Source of the DNA: Mansonella perstans
Lineage: Eukaryota; Nematoda; Chromadorea; Rhabditida; Onchocercidae
Length of the DNA stretch: 64,000 nucleotides
Direction: 5' to 3'
NCBI GenBank assembly: GCA_037074765.1
Contig: JBAMDO010000027.1
Coordinates: 1 to 64,000, forward strand
The translations under genes were made by a program, and so were the position numbers. Every line of letters starts with the position of its first letter. Position 1 is the stretch's first letter. Below, piece by piece: positions 1 to 14,247 of the stretch. The notes below the pieces were generated by a model. That model saw nothing but the letters and a program-made list of their open reading frames with translations, was not told the origin of the DNA and did no database searches.

Positions 1-721
1 AACATATGGACTACAAATACTTTGACGTATATATACAAATTCTCTGAGGGCAAATTTATGTAAATTAGCAGAGTTGTTACAAAATATGATAATTCATTTG
101 CAATATTGCTTATTGGATGAAAAGCCTTTACCAAAAATTTTTTCTTACTTTCACAATCTATATTAAATGTCCCCTCAATATCTGCTTGTTAATTTTCTTG
201 CAAAGATTTCATTTCAATTTCTTTCAAACATCCAAAATGTATTTTTCACATAATACAAATATATGTTACTTATAAGAAATCTCCGAATGATTTTCGATTG
301 TACAATATTTCTTCTATACTTTTGGAGATACTTATCAGAATAAATGCAACCCAGAAATTTTTCAGGAATTTTGAGTGAAAAACTTTAATTATTAAAATCA
401 AAACAAATGGTAGTAACATTGGTTAATATATTTTATACATTGAAGTGACATTTAAATTCATAATCACCTTGATTGAAATATCTTCAGCTTACGAAATCCA
501 TTTATCACGTCTGATTTTGATTATTTGCAGTACAATTTAAATACATACATATCTATTGTGAAGTTCAAAGAGACAACAAGTAACCATAAATTTGTATAAT
601 ACGCACGCAAGCATTTCAGATCTCGCTCATGTTGAACGAAAACAAAACAGAGCTTTGAACGGGTACACTCTGTTGATGAGATGAAATAAATAAGATGGAA
701 CGAGTACTGGAAATAATCACC
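1..721. other. Non-coding flank downstream of the two-exon gene
   Basis: AT-rich sequence with no ORF of note. It should contain the 3' UTR of the minus-strand gene that stops at 722. I did not see a clear AATAAA on the minus strand near that stop. Confidence 0.5.
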
Positions 722-1780
722 TTAAAGGTCATTATCTTTGGGTTCAGTTGATGGCGCCCATTCATCAGTGGATTCAAAAGGACTCAATACAAAGTCGGCA
801 TGCATATTGTTTTGAATGATATGCAAACGATTTCTGCTCGTTTCAATAATTTGTTCACCTCGACGTAGACGTGTGCGTGACCAGCGATCAACATTAATGT
901 CAACCCATGGTGAATGCAACGTCAAAGCATGCGTGGATGCACATAGTGAGATGAAATTACGTCCGCAGTAAATTCGCGTATTACCATTATCCAAGTCATG
1001 CTTCACCTTAACACCTTGGATGATCGCATTCAGTTGATTAGCCTTTTGATCCATCACTGCCTGATGGGCTGCTTGCATGCATCGTTCATGCTTATCTTTA
1101 TAGATGCCAAGTACATCACTATTACCAATATCATCTAGAAACAATGCAACTGTAGCATCAATATCGCGACGTAAACAAAATTTGTCAGTTGCTACGGATT
1201 CATTTTCATAGGTTATCACTTCTTGTTCAGTTATAGAATGCACTCTTGTCCGTGGATCTGTTCCCTTCACGCCAAGCACGTAAACGGTATCACTAGTAGC
1301 CCGAACCCGTGGGCCCTGTGCCAAATCGAATAGCACCTAAAACTGAGCAGCTTTTAGCTTTTTTTTCCATTCTTGTGCTTTTGGTAAACTATTTTATGAA
1401 TTGACCCTTATAAAATTCTATTGGACTACCTGTGTTTCTTGCTGGACAATTTCAACGAAAGGATGATGCACAGCAGCGACTCGCCCACCACTACAAATAG
1501 TTGCTGCAACTCCATTAATAAGACAAATACGAATATGTTTGTGTAGTGTTATTTCGACAATCACATCATGAGATAAAACCAGCGCCAAAGTGTCAGATGG
1601 TGTGACGCACAAGACGGCCTGACATGATGTATCACCTTTCCAAGAAAATTTCACCTCACGACCCGGAGGTTTTTTACAGGTGTTTGAGCTTTCCGACTGA
1701 AACATTTCAGTTGTAACAACGACCTCGCACCAGGAAATTTTATGAAACGAATAACTAATAATCCAGAATATCCTTTCCAT
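722..1780 (-). CDS. Two-exon gene, 321-aa protein of unknown function
   Basis: Exon 1 is 1430-1780 and exon 2 is 722-1336, ending at a stop. The 93-nt intron has a GT donor after codon 117 and a TTTTAG acceptor, and the frames join in phase 0. The start Met (MERIFWII...) opens a hydrophobic stretch that could be a weak signal or anchor. A second possible 3' splice site (ATGTTTCAG just before TCGGAAAGC) lies inside exon 1, so the true 5' end may differ. The protein is otherwise soluble-looking, with alternating beta-like segments (for example VEITLHKHIRICLINGV) and a basic stretch near the C-terminus (RWSRTRLRRGEQ). Composition and codon use look clearly coding compared with the surrounding AT-rich DNA. 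I do not recognise the family. It is co-oriented with, but about 11 kb away from, the next gene. Confidence 0.72.
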
Positions 1781-2067
1781 TAAAACTTAGTGGAACATTT
1801 GAAAATGTCGCTATGTAAATTATTAATTCGCCAAATTAAGTACTTATGCAAGCTTTGCTTAGGGATAAGTTATCCTTGTGAAAACAAATATGTCTCTGTG
1901 TTGTTGCCATCAGTGTTCAAAAAACTGCTAAGCTGAACCAATGATTTTTTACTGCAAGTGAAAACAAATTATACAATATAAATTGAGCGAAAAGTTATTT
2001 TAAACTATTTCAGATTTAAGATTAAGGGTTTAAGGGTTTGAAATTCATTTTTCTTTTATGACCTTTT

Positions 2068-2286
2068 TTGTCAAAATTTCTGACATCCAAGAATACAGTT
2101 TCAATCACTTTTGGCATTGCAACTGCTCTTTCAGCTGCATATCGAATGTTTTATAACGGAAAGCATCCTGAGGAGGATGAAAATACGACCGGAAATTGCA
2201 TTCATGAAGTTACTGATATCCGGTCCAAAACATTCCAAATTTACAAAATTTTGCTTCGAATTTCGCAAATCAAAATCAAGAAATAG
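2068..2286 (+). CDS. Possible small membrane-protein exon (doubtful)
   Basis: This plus-strand open frame contains a hydrophobic segment (SITFGIATALSAAYRMFY) followed by an acidic stretch (GKHPEEDENT), the look of a very small membrane protein. It has no ATG in the first 30 codons, so it would need either an upstream exon or an acceptor such as CATCCAAG or AATACAG just before the hydrophobic part. The final third is Lys/Ile-rich and looks like read-through into non-coding DNA. A second overlapping frame is also open. I cannot name a family, and chance is possible. Confidence 0.25.
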   Translation: MSKFLTSKNTVSITFGIATALSAAYRMFYNGKHPEEDENTTGNCIHEVTDIRSKTFQIYKILLRISQIKIKK

Positions 2287-3985
2287 GGAAAATTAAAAAG
2301 TTTTAAAGTGCAAGAATAAGTTACACTTTGTTTTCTTCACTCTCATTTTTCTTTCATCTTGATGGCATGGAACCGATAGCTTTAAGTATTATTTCATTTT
2401 TTGCTGGCAAGAAAAAAGAATAAGTAGTAAGGGAAAGATTAAATTTCAAAAAGTGAAAAATTAACATTGAAGTCATACAGAATGCTTAAAACATTTGACA
2501 AACAAATGATATTTAAATTTTTTTCATTGAAAATTATATTTTTTACATATAATTTCCATTTTTTTAAAGCGATGAGACACTTCAAATGATAAATTATGTT
2601 TATATGTTGATTTATTGCGTGTTAAGTTCAAAGAACACAATGAAGTAATTACTTGATTAAGTTGTCTGAGTAATTACTTTTTTAAAATTTCATGCTTTCG
2701 TTACTGCAGCGCACTGATTTATCTCTTTTTCTTTTCATATTTTCGGAAATTTTCAGGAATGATTCTCATGAAAAGACTACTGATGGCATAAAAGGACAAA
2801 TAAATATAAACAGCTTCACATTTACCATGGATCTATGTTCACACCGCTGATAAAACTTTAACTAGTCGACATTTAAAAAAAGAAATTCGTTTAAAAAAAT
2901 CCGAAATTTCATCAAAATTTTGGAATGGAAATGGAAATTTTTATTTTTAGGTGTTTCTATGAAATTTACATGAATGATGTCCATTTAGTGTATTCAAGGA
3001 TGAATTTTCAGTTGCACTATTTTTCGAAGCATACTTGACCATGGAGTAACATGGCTTAATTATATTAATAGAATTTTATTATCAAAAGTTGCAAGTGTGA
3101 AAATTAATGGTCAGTGGGAGATGATGGATGATACGGGCAGCAGCGATATTCTTAAACATGTTTTAGTAGCAAGTTTCAAATGCTAGTTTTAAAATGGTTT
3201 ATTTAATGAAATACCAAATACTTCGACCTTAACCAATCGACTTTTACAAGTAATAGAAATGATACTAAAAAATATGCTAAAAGTTGATGTGATAAGAGTT
3301 ACTGGAATATAAATTACAAGATTCAAATGTAAACTTAAATTTTTATCTCTCTGCTTAAATATGGCCTTACAAAAGCACTTGATGATGTGCACCAAAATTT
3401 CTTGCATGAAATTAATTTCAAATGAAAGCTAATTGCATAATTTAATTCATAAATCACATAAAAATTTTAAATTTCACTGTAAATAACGCAGATAGAATTC
3501 AGTTTTCGAAATATTTGAAGAGTTCGTAAAAATACAAATTTATTTTCTGTTTTTACTTAAGCATTATTTCTGTAAGATGTTACATTGGCAAATTATAAGT
3601 ATATATTTTACACTGCAGCTACATAAAAAATGGTTAAGCGTAAATGCCTTTAAATAACAATAAACTGAACAGCTTAAATTTTTCGAAATAATCGTTGAAA
3701 AATTTGCTAATTCTTTAAAAAAGCAAACAATAACAATGGATTTAAATGAACATATCTAAAATATGTCATTCCAGTATTATAGATTATTCTCTTCAGCATG
3801 TCCTGATAATGCCATTGAGGAATACACTAGGAACATTTGAACAATTTTTTTACTTTGGCATAGTATTAAAAGCAAGCTCTTAATTGTAAAATTGAGATTA
3901 CTATAGTTTATAAATGGCGGTTAAACAAATGTTGAATTCAGAATGAGTTCAGGAAACTCTTGAAGAATGTAAACAACTTTCCGAT

Positions 3986-4039
3986 AAAAATATGCAGGGG
4001 GCAAATTATAAAAAAAAAAAAATATGCAGGGGGCAAATT
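3986..4039. repeat. 17-bp direct repeat flanking a poly(A) tract
   Basis: tatgcagggggcaaatt occurs at 3991-4007 and again at 4023-4039. The copies are separated by AT plus 13 A, and both are preceded by five or more A. The shape is that of a target-site duplication around a minimal poly(A) insertion; slippage duplication is the alternative. Confidence 0.8.
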
Positions 4040-5254
4040 CACTTGCGTCTTGATCTGTTTCTAGAAGACCACTTGAATGTACCCGCTTCAAAATGAAAAG
4101 TGGTCCATGAAAAATAATTGAACCGGTTTATCCGAATATTTCATCGATTTCATCAAATCAACCAAATCTCGGCTTTATATATGAATCCATTTTAATGATA
4201 ATACGATTCAGTTCATTGTTCATTAATTTATCCCTGTAAATGTTTTATGTCAATTAGTATGAACAAAATCCAATAAGTAGTGCTGTGAAGGCCCTTAAAT
4301 AAAGCAACTTTAAAATTAAACAGAAAAAAGTTTAAATTAAATTTTTCTAAACATAAATTTATACGGATTATTTTTTCGAAAAGCTGTTCTCCATTTCTGA
4401 AGCATTTGCCTATGAAGAATATCAATTTTTCCGCCTCTTCGAATTCGATATCGAACTCTGCAACACAATTGGGTGAATCACTTTGTAATATTGTAAATCA
4501 AATCATATGAATTAAACTAAAGTTTCATCTGCCAGCATTTAACTCTTCAATTTTTCTATGAAACAATGATTATTCATAAATGACTATTCTAGATTTCTAA
4601 AAATCGCAAACCTTTAAAATTATAAAAATTTCTTCTACAGGAATCAAATTGCTCAAAACAGCGAAAAAATTTTTACTTATCTTTATTTCTACATGGTATT
4701 CAGGCAGTACCTTGGATTCATTCAGTTTTATGCACGTGTTTCGAACAATAATCATTGAATTTAATGTAGTAGAAGGTTTTAAAGGGCACTTACTCTAGAT
4801 CTAAAAAGTTTTAACACAATTTTTAGTCGTTTTCTGGTTAAAACTGCAAGGAAATTTGTAAAACTTCGACTTACTTTCCTGGCAATCTGCTGGACACTAT
4901 AAGAAAAATGAAGAAAAGAAGGAACAATTCCTGACGCATATTGCTACAATAAATTTTAATGTGCCTGAAATTTATTGATCATAGGAAAAATTATATTAAG
5001 TACTTTTATTTCAAATTCGATCGATCATAATCAAAGCCACTCAAATGAAAATCATTATTCACATTTTGCAACAATTTTGAAGAAACAGCAGTTTTAATTT
5101 TGTAGTTAGAAGTTTTTTTGTTAAAGAGTGTTAAGGACGAAATAATTCATTTTAGTCTGCTTGTCATGTTAAAACTTACTTCAGCATTTTAAAAATTTGT
5201 ACAAATAGTGAGTAGTTACGTAGTTAAATTTATCATTTTTGAAATGCAAAAATC

Positions 5255-5311
5255 TATATAGACTGACACTGTTTTTTTTTTTTTTTTTTTTTTAATTTAT
5301 ATAGACTGACA
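5255..5311. repeat. 14-bp direct repeat flanking a T22 tract
   Basis: tatatagactgaca is present at 5255-5268 and at 5298-5311. Between the copies is a run of 22 T (5272-5293) with a few extra bases on each side. This is the same arrangement as at 3986-4039 but in the opposite orientation. Confidence 0.8.
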
Positions 5312-8300
5312 TAGAATAGACGAGCCATCTGAGCACTACTAACATATGGCAGCAGACTAAAATATCAAATGGTAAAAATGTATTTTTTTTTAAAAGACAA
5401 AAAAAGGAGACAGTTAATTTTTAATTTAAATCCAGTACCAAAGAATCAGATTAATACAATCAGCCTAACTTATTAACAACTATTTTCGTAGGTAAATCAT
5501 CAAAATTTGGCAGAAATTCATAATTTTGCGTTCTGTAACCTTTTAACATTTGCACAACATTCGCTTTCACGGGTAATGAGGCAGAAGAGAATTTGTGGAC
5601 AAATGGACGAATTGTTAGGAACGATGGAAAATTACTCGTATTTTGTGAATTGATGACATTAATTGATCGGAATCCAAATTTTCGGCAATTTTGGCAGCAA
5701 TGATCGTTGTAGCAAAGAATTCGTAATAAATATATACAAGTAGCGGTGTAAAATTAAAGAAATTAATTGTTCAACTGATTAGTTATCACAAACAAAGTTA
5801 CTTTTGGTATTAAAAAAGACAGAAACTCAAAAGATAAGATTTGAAATGAAGTTTTGTTTTAAATTAAAAGCTATTAAAAGTCCTAATTTTCTTATCTCCT
5901 GACTAGGGTTGTATAAAGCATTTGCAGCATCAATAATCAAAAATCCTTGTTCTCCCTTGTGAATATCAATTATTTTATCCAATTTTCCAATGCAATTTCT
6001 TGTTTTTTTTTTTTTTTTTTTTTTTAAATCCTTATTCTAAAAATTTCCTTTTCTTAAATCGCTGATGAAAGCAAATCCAGTTTTCTAAGTATAATTAAAC
6101 AAGTGATACCCTGTAGAGTCTCAGTTTAAAAGATTTTACACAAAGGAAAATAAAAGCAGACTGGACATTTAATTAAATTCCTCAAAATTAGATAAAATTA
6201 TTATTCAGGTTTAAAAATAATTAGTTTTAATCTAGCACAGAATTCAACTTTCCCAAATAAGAAGAGTTTTATTTAACAAATCAAATCCGAGTTTAGCGTT
6301 AAAAAAGTAAAAGATGCAAATTTCATCAGCAAATATCGGTTAATGATTCATGGCGAGTGAATAATTATTAGTTAATACTCGATAATATGAAGCAGTTAGT
6401 GAATCCCGATCGAAACTTCGAAACTTGCTGACATCAAGAGTATATTAGCAGTAGGGAATTTAGCAAATGATTTCTCAATTTCGTTTCTGGGAAATTAGTG
6501 GACTTCAATAGTGTTCAATGGTTGCAATACCAACAGGAGGAAATTACTGTAATTTAATCCTAAATTAAAAAAAAAAAAGATATAATATTGCAAATTCATG
6601 AAAATGAAAGAAATCTAGTACAAATAGAAAGAAGATTGAATAATTACTCAAAAAATTTTGTCTCGACGGACCATTTTCACAAAAATTCAAATTCACTGCT
6701 TACCTGTTAATTTGTCACGAATGCAACTATTTTAAAAGTACTAGCGCCCTCTGGTTTCAATCAGTCCATTCACCAAAAACTGTCACTACACTCAGAGATG
6801 AATTAATCATAAAACTACATGTAGAGCCATACCTCACAAGATGATAAAATAGGAAAATCGTTGAATTATTGTTTTTTTTTTTCACAAAGAAGAGAAATTA
6901 AAATTTCTCGCGAGAGTTTTTTATCAAAGATTGAAATGTTTAAGCCAACCGCTTATCTCAACTCTTATTTGAAGTGAAAATCCAGTCAAATCATGCACCC
7001 ATCATAATTACCTTTCAGCATTCATACATCCGCCGCAACGCCTACGTTTCTTTACTATAATGATCTCTTTTTCTACCAGATCAGTTAGTGTAAAAATTCA
7101 AAAGAATTTTTTAAAAAATTATTATTGTGTATATTTCTTGATTTTTTTCTTAAGTTAGCTACACACGTCACATCCTACCGTTTCTCATTTGCTTAATTTC
7201 AGGTAACAAAAGTAATATTACTCAAAAAATTGCTTGAGAAATTCTGTTTTTAAAACGAAAAATATTGTTTTTTAACGATAAAAACATGTCTGAAAACATA
7301 CCAAAATATATATTTCTTTTTTTAAGCACTGACGAGCGCTTCATCTGTCAGCTTAAATGTAAATGAAAAATTTTTAATAGAAAATAAGCTAATTGCCGTA
7401 AAGTATACAATTTTTCATCAAACATGATCGGTATGAGAATTCCCTGATGAACTCTGCTTTAGTCTTGTATGAAAGTGATCGGTGTAAAATTTTCCTGAAC
7501 AATTTGCTTTTTTGTTTTTTTTGTAACCTGCTGCGAAACTTTACATATATGATAAGATTCAGGCATTCAAATATTATTAGCGCATTTTTTTTAACATAGC
7601 ACTAAAAGACAGCATCAATTTTTATATAATACCTTCAAAATTTTTTTTTCAATAGGAAATGGAGAGATTATTCCAATTTGTATCTCACTGAAGCTGTTTC
7701 AACGAGCAGAAATAATTTCAAAACTTTTAAGCACTCAATGAATCACATTTATGAATTGCCAAAGTAAGTGAAGGAAATGATAATAGAATTCTCGCCGTGG
7801 ATAATTGCTGACAGCGGTTAAGCGATCGCAAAATCAACATTTAAATTTCGCTGCTGATGCTGTGGCCGCTGCCGTTATTTCTATGACAATCCATGACGAA
7901 ATAAAATGAATTAAGATAGAGATTGATGTATTATGGTCATTTACTAATTTGGTTCCTTAGACTTGAAGTTTTATTCAACATTTTCTTGTAAGCTTTGAAA
8001 GTTCGAAAACTATTCATAATTTTTAAAAAGAAAACTCATAAAAAAGCAGTATTCAATAAAAAATAGTTAAAGAGTGATTATTTTGCAAATGATTTAAATC
8101 ATAAATGTGAACTACATTTCTACCTGACTCAAATATTTATTTGATAACTTTAGTAGTTTTATTGTTAATTGACTATCTGTCAATTGTGTTTGCCACAACA
8201 TCATTTATAATCACGTCATTTCTTTTATAATGCTTTTTCCTATACAAATTGTGCATGTACAAAAGACTCTGAAACAACGTAATTAACATAAGGCTTGATA

Positions 8301-11300
8301 TAGGAATAAATCTGAGCACAAATTTCAAAAAATTAATCAAAAATTTGAAATTATAATCAATGCACTAAATAATAGTCTGTGCAATGTTCAGTATATAAAT
8401 AAGCTGCATATTCAGAATGATTCAGAATTCCTATAGCCTCAGGGTGTTTCGAATGTGAGTGAAAAATACAGGATTGGAGATTTGTCAGTGCTGCTTGAAA
8501 TATTTTTCAGAAACGATATTTTCATATGAAAAAATTGGTCAAACGCGAAATCAGAATTATGTCCTGCATAAAAAAAGTCACTTCGGAGAAACAAGAAAAT
8601 AAAATTAATTTAAGAAGTGTGAGTCATCTCGGTCGCTCACGGTAGTAACACATCCACTTACTTTTTCTTAACAAAATTTTTGCAAAGTTTTGTTAAAAAA
8701 AAATGCCAAAATAAGATCCTGGATGAGTTAATGAATGAATATTTCAACAAACTTTTTCGAGTTTTTTCCAACAAATTTATATTTACTATTACAGTGGCTC
8801 TTCGAATTTCATTACATTTACTTTATTATTTAATTTGTAGTTTGTAGCGATTGCATAATTCAAACGATATCCGAACATGCGATTAGAAGAGTTTCATTAA
8901 CGGATATTTCTTGAAAACATAACATTTGATTTTCTGTACCTGAGTAAGTCATGGTTTCGTTTCAAATTATTCGAATTTCTCTAGTTTTATCAACTTCTTT
9001 AAAAAAGGATTTTGCTACTTTCAGTAAATAAATAAATTTACAGCCAAGAATATGACATTTGGAATTAATTTAATAGATGGATAATATAATTGAACAGTTC
9101 ACTTTTGCTCTATTGGACATCTAATCGCTTTAGAAACGGAAATGGAATTTCGAACAAATGACCATACATCTCTGGCTTATTTATAATCATTAATTCATTG
9201 TTTTCTGAACTGATCAATCAAATTTTATCGGTTGTTGTTGAGGCATTCAATCAACTATTCATTCATCAACATATTAATTCTCCATAAATGATTTAAATTG
9301 CTGACGAAGTTTAGTGCCCTAACTCTCATCGAGGAACAATTACGGAAAAAATCATAAGTGGAATCTGATTAGAAATTAGGATAAGCTGGAAATTTTTAAA
9401 TTTACGAAAATTTAGATAAAATATACAAATCGAAGCGTAAATTAAAAATAAACTCATTTTCGATAATTTGTCTCATTAAGATCCATAATAAATTATTGTG
9501 GAAAATAACCTATCACTTCCTATTTTATAGCAAAAAAGTTTCAAAAATTTCAGAGAAATTTGTAAAAGGTAGAGTGTATGAATCCAGCTGTGTAATTAGG
9601 CGCAATTGTTGGCGGAAATGTTAGGTGACAGGTAGTTTCTAATAACAATGAGGATGCGGAAGAGGAAATGTTTGTTTCAAGAAACTGCGAAAAAGGTCAA
9701 GGGAAGGTGGGAAGGAGAAATGAATTTCTGTTTACGACACGATGCAAAGTGAGCATTTTTCTACTGAGTTTAAATCATTCCTATAATCTAATAAATTTTG
9801 AATTATTTTAAACCTGATTTAAAGAAATTAATTGAAGGTAAATTATTGGAACGGAAGTTTTGTGTAAGTTGAATGGCAGAGGAAATTCTAGAAATGTTTA
9901 CTGTGAAAGTGTGATTTCATGAAAAAGAGATTTCTCTTTTTATAAAGACTGAAAAACTGGTTCTCGTTGAAAACTATGCCTAAACTGTATATATCTATTT
10001 AAATACTAATGAACGGTTTTACCAAAACTCCTGTAATCTTCAACATTTTTGCTGATTCCTTTTAGTTTCATTTGACCATTTCAAATTGCGCCATGGGTCA
10101 TTTGACATAGGTCATTTGTCACGGTTAACTATTAGTTCTGAATTAACAAGTCACAACAGACAAGCTAGACTATATTTCAGTAATCAAAATTGAAGTATCC
10201 GCCCTCAATTTTTATTGATTTGAAACTTTTGCATATTCTAAGATTCAATATTTTAGATATTTTGAAGTAGCAAAATGTCAGACAATTTTGGGAAGAATAG
10301 TTGCGCCAGCAATGAAAATCATAAAGAAATAACTGCTTTGATCATTTTTAAGTAATCCGTCGGTGATTCAGCTATATTTCGTAAATATATCGAAAGCAAT
10401 GTTACCTATGTTTAAAATACACGCTTATAATCTTCCTGAAAATGACTATTATTAAGTCTTGAGACTGCTTTTATATTGAAAATCAGAAGGTCTAATAAAC
10501 TTCAAGAATCTGTGACTTCATAAGAATGCGGAAAATCAATTTTTTTTCGGTTATCTTTGATCTCAACCTTACCATTTGCGAAATTTTAATCAAATTTTTG
10601 AACAAAAAAAAATCTTGCAAAAAATAAATTAGTCATCGTATAACAAATTTATTTCAACTAATCCAGTATTTGTCTATATTATTCATGCACAATGTTTCTG
10701 GCAGACATTTGATGACATCAATATCTCTTAGCACCAAAAATCTGATGGAATGTCAACTGTTTACATTTCTCTCATCGATCATTTTTTCCTTTCTACCTTG
10801 CAAAATTTAGTGGAAAAAATTCTCTCTTCACCAATCATCCAAATATCAACACGTAATTCTTGCAAACATATTCCATTCCATTACACATTTATGTCGTTCG
10901 TCTGTCTCTTTCAGCTTTTTTGAATTTTTTTTATTTCTCTGTTTAATCAAAATTACTTACAGTTAGTTTTGAAAACTAATATTTTGATAACATTCTTTTT
11001 TAAAACAATATTTCTAAAATATAAATCTAAAGCGAAAGAAATAAAAAGCAAATGAACTGATCAAAATATTTGATACAGCTACGAAAATCACTAAATACAA
11101 GTTTTCAGTGAAATCTTCTGCACTGATTGCTTAAATATTCCACCGATTTCATATCATTTCTAATCAAGTTTATTTGCTGGAAAATACCCTACTAGCAGCT
11201 TTCAAACTATAACCGAACCCATTACATGTAAAGTAATTCTTATTTCTCATCTTAATTTTTGCCGCCGGAGCAAGTTTCTCAATGAAATCAAAGTCCATCA

Positions 11301-12804
11301 AAATTTTGTGAAATAAGAAATGAGGTGAAGTTTGGGAAAGCGGAATTACATAAGAAAAAGGGAATTATTTCGCTCGCATTTAGTATATTTAAAATTTTTA
11401 ATTCTGTGTAAGGACGGATGAAGACCCCCCGTTGAAGGACGAAAATTGATAAAATACCAAAATGAAACTTGATCAGCTCCATTCTTTTACCGAATGCATC
11501 GAATCGGCTGAGATTTTGGATTTCAAAATCAGTTGTTTTAATAATTATATAAACTAGAAATTTTTAAAACTCTCTTAGCATTATTAATATTTTATGGAAT
11601 CTTTCATGATGCGGCTATCACTATACGGTAATTTTATGTTGCATGCACTTTTAATCGAATATTTTTCACAATGAGAAGTCCACTTCATCAGTAATTTGTT
11701 AAGTCGATAATGGGACAGAACAATGACAATTTTCCAAATTTCTTTGGCATCTAAAAAAGGATTTATTAAAAATCAGCATAACTTGCTGCTCATATTCAAT
11801 ATGAGTAACATTTATTAGTATCAGCATTTTAAGCTTTAAAAGATATGCCTTTAAACAAGAAGAAATTTGTAAAATTGCGGTTGGCTTATCATAATTCATG
11901 AAGTTTTATGATTAGAGCTTGCTTGGATAAATTTTTGGCGTAGAAATACATGCTATCCAATTGGACTAATTTTGGAAATCAAATTCAAAATTACTTGAAC
12001 TTCAAACTTCAATAAAATTGAAAGACGGTTCATAAAAGCAAGTTGAATAAAGATTCACTATTCAAAAGGAATCATCCTCGAACAAAAGATCTTAGCAAAC
12101 TTTACATCCAGATGGGCCTATTACCGAATGGATGAAAAAACAACTTTCACGATCTTTTGGCTTGAATCCCTGTTCAGGATCATGAAATGGAGCTTGTCCA
12201 ATACATAGTGTTTTCTTTGTGTTTTTTATTTGTTGTTTGATCATATAAAGGATTAATTTGCTTACGGAAAGATAAGGAACTTCAGGACACCGACTTCTAG
12301 TTCAAAGATTTCTCCTGTAAAAATTCCAAGAAATTTGGTGAACTCCCGAATGTGCGGCATTTTCACGCACATATTAGATTGATTCCCGGTTATGCAAAAT
12401 TTATGTTAACGAGCAATACGACTAGTTCAGCTGGAGCAGTTCGAACAGATATTTTTTAGGTAGTAACTTCGCTTTCGAAATTTGAAAAATTTGAAAGACC
12501 TCTTCTATCATCATCGTGTGATTTTACCATTTTATTCTACCTCTAAGTCAAGGATATTTCCAACAATAACTTCACACCGCTTCAGTCTTGCCTTGATTCC
12601 GGAATATTTCTAACAATCAGCGCATGTTCATTTACTTTCCTATTACAGCATTCTGAAACCTGAATTAATATTGCAAAAAAAAATCGACACGTAAATTTTA
12701 TATATATTTTTTGTAATCATGAACCAAACAACTTTCCAACCTTGCAAATTTCACACACCTTAAATAACTGATTTAAAATTTTGGCAGTAATTTCCGAATT
12801 TGAA

Positions 12805-14216
12805 TCAAGAAGGTGAAGCTATGATACAAAGATTCCTTGAAGAAATCTTTGGATCAAATATGGATAACATGTAAGCAGAACATCCATGTTCTCTCAAAAA
12901 GAATAAACGATCCAATAAAACAAACATTTCCAACGGTGTCTGCATCATTGTTTGAAGAAGCTAAAATAATTCATCTAAAAATGAAGCACCTGATAAAACC
13001 AGAAGACCAAAAAATTCAAAAAGATTTTCACCTGTAACGATAAGTAAACTGCATACTTTCATAAAATCCTTTTAACATTCTGTTCTATTTTCACGATTGC
13101 GAAGTGCTAACGTTTAACAATTGATAAAAATAAAGTAAAGGAACGGAGAAAGAAATGCATTAATAAATATTCTAAGACCTTAACAACATTAACTTTTCAA
13201 GTACCAACCGTAAAAGGTTCAACATATGCAAAATACGGTTCTTGGTGAGCGTAGATCACCCTGTACAGCTGATCAATTTGTGCAACACCATTTTCATCCA
13301 TTCCCAGGTGGGTTGCTAACTTGACACCAGTGTTTTTAACGTCTTCGAAATGACAATTTAGTTTACGAAATGAAAATGATGGTAAGCCTAAAGTAAAGTA
13401 CATTGATACACTCGGATCAAAGAGATTCATTTAAAAAACAAGCTTTTTAGAATTTAAATACTCATTGGTGTATATATATTTATAAAATCCCATGAAAAAA
13501 GTGAGATGAAAACAGATGAAAATTAGCTGAAACTTGAGAAGTTGTATTCACTATCTAGCACTCACTTACTGATCGAATCAAATTGGCATAAAGAAATGAA
13601 GTGAAAAAAAATTACAGTTGAAACTTTAAATTCTAAATTGAATCCTCGTTACATAATAGTAAAAAATGTATTGCTCAATTATTTAAATCAAATTCTTCAT
13701 GTTAATTTGCACATGAATTCAACCGATTAATTCACGCATGAAACCAATATTTTTTGCTAAGCAAGTTTAACTTTTTCATGAATTTGCAAATTTAAAATTG
13801 AGATAGGAAAAAAAAGCATGCCAATATGAAACAAGAAATTTTCACACTGAAAACAGAAGTTTAGCTTAAAGAAGCTGAAACATTACTTTTGTGCTTGTCA
13901 TATAGGCATTCCAGTAAAGCTCGACCGATGAAACTTTTTGTATGCTCTTTCCGATCTTCATCAGAACTTGGCCAACTGCAAGATTTTGAATGTGGAACAA
14001 AAAAAAACAACAACGACAACTGTACAGTATATAGAAACAATGAATATAAAATAACCAGATTTTTCCAGTCACCTAGAAATGTGCTTTTGACAAGCCAATC
14101 TTAACGCACTCACTGGAAACACTTCACTAGAAATAGATCGTCTTCTAACTTCGTGACTCATTGTCCAATGAAACATTTCCTTCTCTAAATTAGCTATATT
14201 AAATCTTCCCTTCATT

Positions 14217-14247
<31 letters not shown>

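Larger units (their letters stand above)
2300..12800. other. Gene desert of about 10.5 kb
   Basis: Very AT-rich DNA with only short, Lys/Phe/Ile/Asn-rich open frames (for example at 3189-3407, 4228-4425 and 11288-11482) that lack splice-site support or recognisable motifs. It holds several homopolymer tracts and two repeat-flanked poly(A)/poly(T) tracts listed separately. It separates the 321-aa gene from the METTL25B-like gene. It could hold regulatory DNA or exons too short to recognise. Confidence 0.6.

Noticed and set aside
12837..13037. 66-codon plus-strand ORF MKKSLDQIW...
   Set aside because: It overlaps the last two METTL25B-like exons on the other strand, where FVLLDRLFFLREHG matches the family C-terminus.
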